From NCBI GenBank assembly GCA_900316715.1, contig ONEC01000013.1, positions 1-38,663 on the forward strand: DNA of 38,663 bases, written 5' to 3'. Origin of the DNA: an uncultured Eubacteriales bacterium (GTDB lineage Bacteria > Bacillota > Clostridia > Lachnospirales > Lachnospiraceae). Positions 17,058-24,221 of this stretch are shown here, one piece after another. The position numbers and the translations under genes were made by a program. The notes under the pieces are model-generated. The model was not told where the DNA came from and searched no databases. It saw only the letters and a list, made by a program, of their open reading frames with translations. Positions within the stretch are counted from its first letter, which is position 1. Each line of letters starts with the position of its first letter.

Positions 17058-18431
17058 ATGAATAGACAATACGTTGCCATTGATCTGAAATCCTTCTATG
17101 CTTCGGTCGAGTGCTTTGAAAGAGGTCTTAATCCTCTCACAGCAAGACTTGTAGTAGCTGATGAATCAAGAACCGATAAGACTATATGCCTTGCGGTATC
17201 ACCGGCACTGAAAGCATACGGGATTCCAGGCAGGGCACGTCTCTTTGAGGTCAAGTCACGTCTTGCTGAGATTAAGCAGCGTACCGGTGAGGATATCGAT
17301 TTTATAATCGCTCCTCCCCGCATGGCCAAGTACATTGATTTTTCCACTACAATATACAAAACATATCTGAATTATATAGCCCCCGAAGATATTCATGTTT
17401 ACAGTATCGACGAGGTCTTTATTGACGTGACTGCATATCTTCAGACCTACAAGATGACAGCTCATGAGCTAACCATAAAAATGATACGCGATGTCCTGTC
17501 CCGTACAGGAATCACCGCAACCGCAGGAATAGGAACGAATCTGTATCTTGCAAAGATAGCCATGGATATAACAGCAAAGCATATGGAAGCAGATGCCGAT
17601 GGAGTAAGAATCGCAGAGCTTAACGAATATACTTATAGAAAACTTCTCTGGGATCATAAACCTATAACCGACTTCTGGAGGATCGGCGGCGGAACCGCAA
17701 GACGCCTTGCCAACAACCATATGTATACCATGGGAGATATTGCCCGCCGAAGCCTGACTGATGAAGAACGTCTCTATCAGATATTCGGTATTGATGCAGA
17801 GATACTTATAGATCATGCCTGGGGCATAGAGCCGACCACCATGGAAGATATAAAGAGCTATAAGCCCAGCACCAACAGTCTATCCTCCGGCCAGGTTCTC
17901 TCTACCCCTTATCCGGTGGATAAAGCCAGGATCATCGTCCGTGAGATGACCGAGCTTCTTGTCCTCGATATGGTAAGAAAGCATGTGGTTACTGATAACA
18001 TTACTCTCGATATAAACTATGACAGGGAAAATGTAGATAATGGCAAATATAAGGGTGAACTTCAGGTGGATCACTATGGAAGACTGGTTCCCATGCATTC
18101 CCACGGAACCGCAAACCTGAATAAACATACCAGCTCCACTGCCCTTATAGTAAATGCTTTAATGGAATTATATGACCGCATAATAGATGAAGAGCTGACT
18201 GTAAGAAGAGTTACCCTTTCAGCCAACAATCTGAAGAAAGAAGAAGACAACTACGAACAGTTTGATATTTTCACCGATCCCGAGAAAGAAGAACAGGAGA
18301 AACGTCTTCAGAATGCTATGCTTGCCATCCAGGATAAGTATGGTAAAAATGCAATCCTTAAGGGAACAAATCTGCTTGATGGTGCAACTACTATAGCAAG
18401 AAACGGACAGATAGGAGGTCACAAGAGCTGA
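17058..18431 (+). CDS. Y-family DNA polymerase, UmuC/DinB-like
   Basis: This 457-residue translesion polymerase inserts bases opposite damaged DNA. The palm motifs are AIDLKSFYASVE with D9, and YSIDEVFIDV with D118 and E119. The helix-hairpin-helix region follows (TDFWRIGGGTARRL and the NHMYTMGDIA stretch). The little-finger domain runs from about residue 270. It resembles the UvrX/YqjW group of Firmicutes, which usually travels with a YolD-like gene, as it does here. AGGAG precedes ATG 17058, 52 bases after the protease gene. No LexA-type operator was recognised upstream, so SOS control is not shown. Confidence 0.9.
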   Translation: MNRQYVAIDLKSFYASVECFERGLNPLTARLVVADESRTDKTICLAVSPALKAYGIPGRARLFEVKSRLAEIKQRTGEDIDFIIAPPRMAKYIDFSTTIYKTYLNYIAPEDIHVYSIDEVFIDVTAYLQTYKMTAHELTIKMIRDVLSRTGITATAGIGTNLYLAKIAMDITAKHMEADADGVRIAELNEYTYRKLLWDHKPITDFWRIGGGTARRLANNHMYTMGDIARRSLTDEERLYQIFGIDAEILIDHAWGIEPTTMEDIKSYKPSTNSLSSGQVLSTPYPVDKARIIVREMTELLVLDMVRKHVVTDNITLDINYDRENVDNGKYKGELQVDHYGRLVPMHSHGTANLNKHTSSTALIVNALMELYDRIIDEELTVRRVTLSANNLKKEEDNYEQFDIFTDPEKEEQEKRLQNAMLAIQDKYGKNAILKGTNLLDGATTIARNGQIGGHKS

Positions 18432-18628
18432 TGGAAGATTATAACGGAGCTTATAAAGATATAATAGACCTTGAACGGCCTAAGCATATAAATGATGCCT
18501 TCTCCGCAAAGCATCCGTCCATGAAGCGTGAAGACAGAGCAAAGATATTTGCTCCCTTTGCAGCTCTTAAGGGATATGAAGAATCTATTGATGCGGCAGC
18601 GGAGCTGAACAGAAACTCTGGGGAGTAG
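18431..18628 (+). CDS. YolD-like protein
   Basis: A 65-residue YolD-like protein. The motif KHPSMKREDRAKIFAPFAAL followed by KGYEESI is typical of the short proteins encoded after UmuC-like polymerases in Clostridia. Its ATG overlaps the polymerase stop codon (TGATG), so translation is coupled. The biochemical role is not established; a polymerase accessory role is inferred from the constant pairing. Confidence 0.85.
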   Translation: MEDYNGAYKDIIDLERPKHINDAFSAKHPSMKREDRAKIFAPFAALKGYEESIDAAAELNRNSGE

Positions 18629-18667
18629 GAATTTTCTTGCTCATCCGGCGCTTTCATCCTGTGCTTT

Positions 18668-18931
18668 GGCAACATTTTTCGCTTTTCTGGCTGTTTTTGT
18701 TGCTTTTTCGACCCCAAATTTGCTTGATTTAAATCTCTCCGGCAACAATTTTCGCTTTTTCGGCTGTTTTTGTTGCTTTTGTGCCCTTAAAATTGCCTTT
18801 TAGCGGAGGCGGCGGCAACATTTTTTGCTTTTTCGCCTGTTTTTGTTGCTTTTTCGCCCTTGAAATTGCCTTTTGGTGGAGGTGGTGGCAACAATTTTTG
18901 CTTTTTCGCCTGTTTTTGTTGCTTTTTCGCC
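18668..18931. repeat. Four-copy array of a 73-bp repeat
   Basis: Cores start at 18668, 18741, 18814 and 18887, each exactly 73 bases apart. Each core is about 43-45 bases long, beginning GGCAACA, continuing as a T-rich GCTTTTTCGCC-like segment and ending TGTTTTTGTTGCTTTTTCG. The ends GCAACA and TGTTGC can pair. In copies 3 and 4 GCTTTTTCGCC occurs twice within the core. The 28-base linkers of copies 2 and 3 are alike (AATTGCCTTTT, then GGAGG); linker 1 has diverged. A 73-base period is not divisible by three, so the array is not coding. It fills the space between the YolD gene and the tRNA terminator. Confidence 0.9.
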
Positions 18932-18956
18932 TCCATAGTTTTCAATAAGCAGGCAC

Positions 18957-19006
18957 AAAAAAAGCGGATTTCCGTCCGGCATATATTGCCGACGAAAATC
19001 CGCTTA
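18957..19006 (-). terminator. Terminator of the tRNA-Arg transcript
   Basis: On the minus strand AAGCGGATTTTCGTC pairs with GACGGAAATCCGCTT (one wobble) around GGC...GCC, followed by TTTTTTT. It starts six bases after the tRNA end. Confidence 0.88.
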
Positions 19007-19011
19007 TAATG

Positions 19012-19085
19012 TGTTCCCGATGCGATTCGAACGCACGACCTTCCGCTTAGGAGGCGGACGCTCTATCCTGCTGAGCTACGGAAAC
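19012..19085 (-). tRNA. tRNA-Arg (anticodon CCU)
   Basis: A 74-base cloverleaf. The acceptor GTTTCCG pairs with CGGGAAC with discriminator A. The anticodon stem is TCCGC/GCGGA with loop CTCCTAA, so the anticodon is CCU and reads AGG. The T arm is GTGCG TTCGAAT CGCAT. The CCA end is not encoded. Confidence 0.95.
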
Positions 19086-19090
19086 ATAAG

Positions 19091-19110
19091 GTCTGCTGTT
19101 ATCAGCAGAC
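19091..19110 (-). other. Perfect hairpin at the start of the tRNA transcript
   Basis: GTCTGCTG and CAGCAGAC form an 8-bp stem with a 4-base loop, six bases before the tRNA 5' end and directly after the predicted start point. There is no T run, so it is not a normal terminator. It may be a processing or protection element. Confidence 0.6.
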
Positions 19111-19113
19111 TCC

Positions 19114-19142
19114 ATTGTATCTAAAAGATGTATTTTAGTCAA
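19114..19142 (-). promoter_or_regulatory. tRNA-Arg promoter overlapping the DUF3881 stop codon
   Basis: On the minus strand TTGACT (19142-19137) and TACAAT (19119-19114) are separated by exactly 17 bases. The -35 box overlaps the end of the DUF3881 reading frame. Confidence 0.65.
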
Positions 19143-19866
19143 GAAGCATTAATCCCTGAAGCCATATGTCTCCACGGAATCTGCGCCCCTTCTCAGGCTC
19201 CCCGATAAGATCCATTTCATTGATAGCAAGTCTTATCTTATAATCGTTACAGCTTATATTCATAAGAATAACTCTTTCTCCGGTTATAAGATTCTGAACA
19301 TGCCTTACATCAAGAATAGTTCCTACTATCCTGTAGAGTTCGCACTCTACACCACAAGGGATAATAGAAGTCTCAACCATCGAGAAAAGATCCTCTCCTT
19401 CTGACGGCTGTGCTATCGGCAGAAGTATGCTTCCCCGATCCGAAAGAGCAGCCAGCATTACTGCATCCACTGTATCACTCGGTGCTATTCTCTTCTTATC
19501 TATATCTACTATATTCTGAACATAGAAGATAAGAGATAATTCCGAATCATCAGAAATACCGGCATAAGACTTATTGATAAGTCTTTCCTCTACTTCCAGA
19601 AATCCGTCATAGACATAGATATCCGGTCTGACATAAGGAAAATAATGCTCCATCAGGAAGTTGCCTGCTTCATCAAGCTCTCCCACCATGGATATACCTA
19701 TATCCTCACCGAAATCCCTGTCTATCTGCATGGCCGATATATCACTATCATCGGCACATACAGCTATTCTCTTATCAGGGTTCTCTATTACACTCTTAAA
19801 TAGCGGCTCCAGATGTTTTATATTTTTAATGCTGCTGAAACCAACTGCTCTGAGATACTTATGCAT
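19135..19866 (-). CDS. DUF3881 family protein
   Basis: A 243-residue soluble protein matching the DUF3881 family, known mainly from Lachnospiraceae. Recognisable parts are the start MHKYLRAVGFSSI, the middle DIYVYDGFLEVEER and the end KGRRFRGDIWLQGLMLLD. The function is unknown. The gene begins 14 bases after serS, so the two are probably co-transcribed. Its stop codon overlaps the promoter of the next unit, tRNA-Arg. Confidence 0.82.
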   Translation of the reverse strand: MHKYLRAVGFSSIKNIKHLEPLFKSVIENPDKRIAVCADDSDISAMQIDRDFGEDIGISMVGELDEAGNFLMEHYFPYVRPDIYVYDGFLEVEERLINKSYAGISDDSELSLIFYVQNIVDIDKKRIAPSDTVDAVMLAALSDRGSILLPIAQPSEGEDLFSMVETSIIPCGVECELYRIVGTILDVRHVQNLITGERVILMNISCNDYKIRLAINEMDLIGEPEKGRRFRGDIWLQGLMLLD

Positions 19867-19880
19867 ATATAATCTTACCT

Positions 19881-21173
19881 CTATGCATTCTTCGGTGTAA
19901 GCTTCTCAAGACCTCCCATATATGGGCGAAGAACCTCAGGGATATTTACAGAACCATCCTCGTTGAGGTTATTCTCAAGAAATGCAATAAGCATTCTTGG
20001 AGGAGCAACAACGGTGTTATTAAGTGTATGAGCAAGGTACTTCTCTCCATCCTCACCCTTAACTCTGATCTGAAGTCTTCTTGCCTGAGCATCACCAAGA
20101 TTTGAGCAGCTTCCAACTTCGAAATACTTCTTCTGACGAGGTGACCATGCCTCAACGTCATAAGACTTAACCTTAAGATCTGCAAGATCTCCTGAGCAGC
20201 ACTCAAGTGTTCTTACAGGAATATCCATTGAACGGAAAAGTTCAACTGTGTAGCTCCACATCTTATGGAACCAATCCATTGACTCTTCAGGCTTACAGAT
20301 TACGATCATTTCCTGCTTCTCAAACTGATGGATACGGTATACACCTCTCTCTTCCTTACCATGTGCACCCTTCTCCTTACGGAAACATGGTGAGTAGCTT
20401 GTAAGTGTAAGAGGAAGCTCTGCCTCGTCAATCATTTCACCCTTGAAACGGCCGATCATAGAATGCTCACTTGTACCGATAAGGAAGAGATCCTCTCCCT
20501 CGATCTTGTACATCATTTCATCCATCTCATCGAAACTCATAACGCCTGTAACAACGTCGCTTCTTATCATGAAAGGAGGAATAACATATGTAAATCCTTT
20601 GTTGATCATAAAATCTCTTGCATATGTAAGAATAGCGCTGTGAAGTCTTGCAACATCACCCACAAGATAATAGAAGCCGTTACCTGCAACACGTGCAGCA
20701 GCCTCAAGGTCGATGCCTGCAAAGCTCTTCATAATATCTGTATGATAAGGAACCTCATAGTCAGGAACTACTGGGTCACCATACTTTGTAACTTCAACGT
20801 TCTCTGAATCATCCTTTCCAAGTGGAACTGAATCATCAATGATGTTAGGAATAGTAAGCATGATCTCACGGATCTTTGCCTCGATCTCAGGCTGAGCAGC
20901 CTCAAGCTCTGCAAGACGCTTTGCACTCTCAGCTACCTTAGCCTTAACTGCTTCAGCTTCTTCCTTCTTACCCTGAGCCATAAGTGCACCGATTTCCTTG
21001 GAAATCTTATTCTTATTAGCACGGATCTCATCAGCCTCTGCCTGGCCTTCTCTTCTCTGCTTATCGAGTTCTATTACTTCATCTACAAGAGGAAGCTTCC
21101 TGTCCTGGAACTTCTTCTTAATGTTTTCCTTAACTATCTCCGGGTTTTCTCTAAGAAACTTAATATCAAGCAT
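19881..21173 (-). CDS. serS: Seryl-tRNA synthetase
   Basis: A 430-residue class II synthetase that charges tRNA-Ser (and tRNA-Sec where present). The N-terminal coiled-coil arm (about 25-110) is rich in Glu, Lys and Ala and starts MLDIKFLRENPEIVKENI. Motif 2 is FRKEKGAHGKEERGVYRIHQ and motif 3 is NTVVAPPRMLIAFLE. The length is standard. AGGAGGAGAT precedes ATG 21173. The upstream gap is only 56 bases, too short for a T-box leader, so it is probably in one transcript with the DUF4446, parB and parA genes. Confidence 0.97.
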   Translation of the reverse strand: MLDIKFLRENPEIVKENIKKKFQDRKLPLVDEVIELDKQRREGQAEADEIRANKNKISKEIGALMAQGKKEEAEAVKAKVAESAKRLAELEAAQPEIEAKIREIMLTIPNIIDDSVPLGKDDSENVEVTKYGDPVVPDYEVPYHTDIMKSFAGIDLEAAARVAGNGFYYLVGDVARLHSAILTYARDFMINKGFTYVIPPFMIRSDVVTGVMSFDEMDEMMYKIEGEDLFLIGTSEHSMIGRFKGEMIDEAELPLTLTSYSPCFRKEKGAHGKEERGVYRIHQFEKQEMIVICKPEESMDWFHKMWSYTVELFRSMDIPVRTLECCSGDLADLKVKSYDVEAWSPRQKKYFEVGSCSNLGDAQARRLQIRVKGEDGEKYLAHTLNNTVVAPPRMLIAFLENNLNEDGSVNIPEVLRPYMGGLEKLTPKNA

Positions 21174-21229
21174 CTCTATCTCCTCCTAAATCAAAGTCTT
21201 TTGATTATCTATCTAATTTACTTCTTATA

Positions 21230-21793
21230 TTAATCAATGTCAAATGTTATATCCTCAGCATTCTCAATCATACCCTTAACCATATCATCTACGGTCTCGG
21301 CCTTCTTAAGAGCTTCCTTCTCTTCTTCGGAAAGTACCACGTAGGATTCGCCCTGGATAATTTCCTTCAGATAAGTATAGCAGCCCTGCTTTGTATGAAT
21401 AGCACTGAGAACAATACCAGAGTTCTCATCATTGAGAAGTGCTATGGAGAAACTCAGTTCTCCGGACATATCACTGAATGCATCAAACTTTACAAGTCCG
21501 ATCTTATTGTAACAGGAATCAAGGTGAGCCTTAAAGGTTCTGTGTTCCTTTGTTACCTTCTTGGCATTTGCCTTAACCTTGTCCATTTCCTTAAATCTGG
21601 TAAGGATAATGGATTCGAGGTCCATACCCTTCTTTCCACTCATTACCACATAATACTTTCTGGTTATGGACTGAAGCTGTCTAATCGTAAATGCAAGAAT
21701 TACCGCAAGTATTACTATCAGAACAAAGAACACTATTACGACAATCTCCAGATTGATTCCGAAAACGTTAGTTGCCGCTGTCGTAAGTATCAT
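21230..21793 (-). CDS. DUF4446 family membrane protein
   Basis: A 187-residue protein with one N-terminal membrane segment (about 14-38) and a soluble part containing VKFDAFSDMSGELSFSIALL, the hallmark of DUF4446. The function is unknown, but the gene commonly follows parB in Clostridia. Its ATG overlaps the parB stop codon by four bases, so translation is coupled and a role near the chromosome-segregation machinery is possible. Confidence 0.85.
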   Translation of the reverse strand: MILTTAATNVFGINLEIVVIVFFVLIVILAVILAFTIRQLQSITRKYYVVMSGKKGMDLESIILTRFKEMDKVKANAKKVTKEHRTFKAHLDSCYNKIGLVKFDAFSDMSGELSFSIALLNDENSGIVLSAIHTKQGCYTYLKEIIQGESYVVLSEEEKEALKKAETVDDMVKGMIENAEDITFDID

Positions 21794-22770
21794 AACTGCT
21801 CCTTTGTATTTATAATATGAATGATTCTTTCAAGATCATCGGATGAGAAATACTCTATCTCGATACGACCTTTGTTCTTGCCGCGAGGCTTGATCTTAAC
21901 CTTAGTACCAAGAGTTGTCTTAAGGTTATTCTCCATCTGTGAAAGAATGGCAAGGAGTGCTGTGTTGTCTTCCTTAGGTGTCTCAACCTTGTCCTTAGGC
22001 TGTGTTGCAAGAATGTTATTAACATCCTTAACAAGCTGCTCAGTATCACGAACACTGAGGCCCTGATCAAAGATTGTCATTGCTGTTTCATACTGAACAT
22101 CCGGATCCTCTATTGTGATAAGTGCTCTTGCATGTCCGGCACTGATCATCTGCTCGACAACCATTTCCTTAACCTTATCACAAAGCTTCAGGAGTCTGAG
22201 GGAGTTAGTGATAGCAGTTCTGCTCTTTGATACTCTTTCAGCAACTTCATCCTGCTTTAACTTGAATTCCTCTATAAGACGGTTATAAGCAAGTGCTTCT
22301 TCAATAGGATTGAGATTCTCTCTCTGGATATTCTCGATAAGAGCTATCTCAACTCTCTGCTGCTTTGTATACTTTCTGATAATTACAGGAACTTCCTTTA
22401 TTCCGGCAAGCCTTGCAGCTCTCCATCTTCTCTCACCTGCGATTATCTCATATCCCCTATCCTTCTTATATACAACGATAGGTTCGATAACACCGATTCT
22501 CTTTATAGATTCAGCCAGTTCATTAAGAGCATCCTCATTGAAGTTTGTTCTTGGCTGGTTTGGATTAGGTTCTATATCAGTAACCTTAACCATAACCTCT
22601 GATGATTCATCAACTTCCTTCTTTGGTTTCTCTACCGGCTTTTCCTTCTCTTTAACTGCAGGAGCCTTCTTTGAAACAGCCTTTGCATCCTTCTTAGCCT
22701 GCTTAGCCTCATCCTCACTAACTGACAGAAGATCATTCAGACCTCTGCCAAGTCCTCTCTTAACAGCCAT
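21790..22770 (-). CDS. parB: Chromosome-partitioning protein ParB (Spo0J)
   Basis: A 326-residue ParB. The start is MAVKRGLGRGLNDLL. A Lys-rich linker (about 25-55) is followed by the CTP-binding ParB/sulfiredoxin domain with EIIAGERRWRAARLAG, the helix-turn-helix core NLNPIEEALAYNRLIEEF, and a C-terminal dimer domain. ParB loads at parS, spreads as a CTP-dependent clamp and recruits SMC. Eight parS-like sites lie about 1 kb away, beyond parA. It follows parA after 87 bases. Confidence 0.97.
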   Translation of the reverse strand: MAVKRGLGRGLNDLLSVSEDEAKQAKKDAKAVSKKAPAVKEKEKPVEKPKKEVDESSEVMVKVTDIEPNPNQPRTNFNEDALNELAESIKRIGVIEPIVVYKKDRGYEIIAGERRWRAARLAGIKEVPVIIRKYTKQQRVEIALIENIQRENLNPIEEALAYNRLIEEFKLKQDEVAERVSKSRTAITNSLRLLKLCDKVKEMVVEQMISAGHARALITIEDPDVQYETAMTIFDQGLSVRDTEQLVKDVNNILATQPKDKVETPKEDNTALLAILSQMENNLKTTLGTKVKIKPRGKNKGRIEIEYFSSDDLERIIHIINTKEQL

Positions 22771-22839
22771 TTGGTCCTCCTTAAATGGTTTACATAATAT
22801 ATTTTATGGAAATTATACGCTGTTTGTATAATTCACAGT

Positions 22840-22883
22840 TTATCAACAATTGTCTGTCTATAAAAACAATTTATTGTTGATAA
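22840..22883. repeat. Inverted pair of TTATCAACA boxes at the parA-parB junction
   Basis: TTATCAACAAT (22840-22850) and its exact complement ATTGTTGATAA (22873-22883) are 22 bases apart. They span the parA stop codon. The core TTATCAACA is the same sequence found twice in oriC, so this may be an extra DnaA-binding pair. One arm lies in parA coding sequence. Confidence 0.5.
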
Positions 22884-23643
22884 CTTCGTCTGCAAGTTTA
22901 CGATATGCCTCCGCACCTGTTGATCTGCTGTCATATAAATTGATCGGAAGACCAAAACTTGGAGCTTCTGCAAGACGAACATTTCTTGGTACAACTGTAT
23001 CATATATAATCTCATCCAGGTTATCTCTAACATTCTGTACAACCTGTTCAGAAAGATTATTTCTTGTATCATACATTGTGAAAACTATTCCTTCTATTTC
23101 AAGGAACTTATTCAGTTTCTTCTTAATTAATTCTATTGTATATATAAGCTGTGACAGACCATCCAGAGCATAGAACTCACACTGGATAGGAACAATAACC
23201 GTATCTGCTGCAGTCATTGCATTGATAGTAAGAAGACCAAGTGCAGGTGGACAATCGATTATTATAAAATCGAAGTTCTTTCTTACACTTCTGACAATAT
23301 CTTTTAATACATACTGCTTTTTCTCTGTTTCAATAAAATCAATCTCTGCACCGGCCAGGTTTCTACTGGAAGGAATCAGATTGAGATTATCAAATACATT
23401 TATAAGCATGGCTTCACCAATATTGCATTCACCACACATAACTTCATATATTGTTTTACTGTCTTCAGCATCATCAATATACTTCTTATCAACACCCAGT
23501 CCACTGGTCATATTCCCCTGTGGATCAAGATCGATGGCAAGAACCTTTTTACCTTTTTCAGCAAGACATGCTGCAAGGTTTATAGATGTTGTTGTTTTAC
23601 CAACTCCACCCTTCTGATTGGCTATCGCAATTATTCTTCCCAT
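22858..23643 (-). CDS. parA: Chromosome-partitioning ATPase ParA (Soj)
   Basis: A 261-residue Walker-type ATPase. The deviant Walker A is KGGVGKTTTSINLA with the signature Lys near residue 10. Walker B is FIIIDCPPALGLLT. AIDLDPQGNMTSGLG and RNVRLAEAPSFGLP are typical of Soj. In Firmicutes, Soj works with ParB to position origins and also controls DnaA. AAGGAG precedes ATG 23643. The parS array lies directly upstream, so ParB spreading might affect parA transcription. Confidence 0.97.
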   Translation of the reverse strand: MGRIIAIANQKGGVGKTTTSINLAACLAEKGKKVLAIDLDPQGNMTSGLGVDKKYIDDAEDSKTIYEVMCGECNIGEAMLINVFDNLNLIPSSRNLAGAEIDFIETEKKQYVLKDIVRSVRKNFDFIIIDCPPALGLLTINAMTAADTVIVPIQCEFYALDGLSQLIYTIELIKKKLNKFLEIEGIVFTMYDTRNNLSEQVVQNVRDNLDEIIYDTVVPRNVRLAEAPSFGLPINLYDSRSTGAEAYRKLADEVINNKLFL

Positions 23644-23748
23644 ATTGCAATCTCCTTAAATTATCTATATTTCAACATAGTTAATATCGTACGGATGTTG
23701 TCTATTATATCATTCCAGCCCCTTAAAAACAATACGAATACACCATAA

Positions 23749-24196
23749 TGTTTCACATGAAACATTAAGATTTTTATTAATTCAACGTTTTGTTTCAGTT
23801 ATAGATGTTTCACATGAAACATTAATAATATCGATGACATCGGATTATTTAAACGATTTTTAAATATTTCGAAAAACATGTTTCACATGAAACATATGAT
23901 AATCATTGTTAGACCTATCAAGTATCTTATCTTGTTTTACTAATACTAGATGTTTCACATGAAACATTCACTATCATATATATAAATCTATAATTGAATG
24001 TTTGAGAATATGTTTCACATGAAACATATATCTGAATCAATTAAATACACGAATTAATCCATATCTAAATTGTGGATTTGTAATGTTTCACATGAAACAT
24101 TAAAATGAGAATATATCTAATATAAATTTCAAAATACTATATGTATATCTATGATGTTTCACATAAAACAAAAAAGGGAATGTTTCATGTGAAACA
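23749..24196. other. parS: parS array: eight ParB-binding sites
   Basis: TGTTTCACATGAAACA occurs exactly, on the plus strand, at 23749, 23806, 23879, 23951, 24011 and 24084. A one-base variant (ATAAAACA end) lies at 24155, and an exact copy in the opposite orientation at 24181. Start-to-start distances are 57, 73, 72, 60, 73, 71 and 26 bases. The Firmicutes consensus is TGTTNCACGTGAAACA. Here the centre is CA instead of CG, so the sites are not fully palindromic and have a direction. The array fills the 578-bp space between parA and argS, which holds no gene. Confidence 0.95.
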
Positions 24197-24203
24197 TTCC
24201 CTT
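24166..24203 (-). terminator. argS terminator whose stem contains a parS site
   Basis: On the minus strand AAGGGAATGTTTCA pairs perfectly with TGAAACATTCCCTT and is followed by TTTTTTG. The eighth parS site (24181-24196) forms the upper part of the stem. The start is 18 bases after the argS stop codon. Confidence 0.88.
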
Positions 24204-24221
24204 AAAGAACAAATATAATAT

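Noticed and set aside
18668-18931. CRISPR array
   Set aside because: The core is about 45 bases with internal variation, the linkers of copies 2 and 3 resemble each other rather than being unique spacers, and no cas genes are present.
18800-18982. 60-codon minus-strand frame, Lys-rich
   Set aside because: It runs through the 73-bp repeats and the tRNA terminator; the period is not a multiple of three.
21174-21229. T-box leader or regulatory hairpin before serS
   Set aside because: The gap is only 56 bases. The 7-bp AATCAAA/TTTGATT repeat at 21189-21206 is AT-only and could be chance.
23785-23805. Ninth parS site near TGTTTCAG at 23791
   Set aside because: Only the left half matches; the right half is absent.
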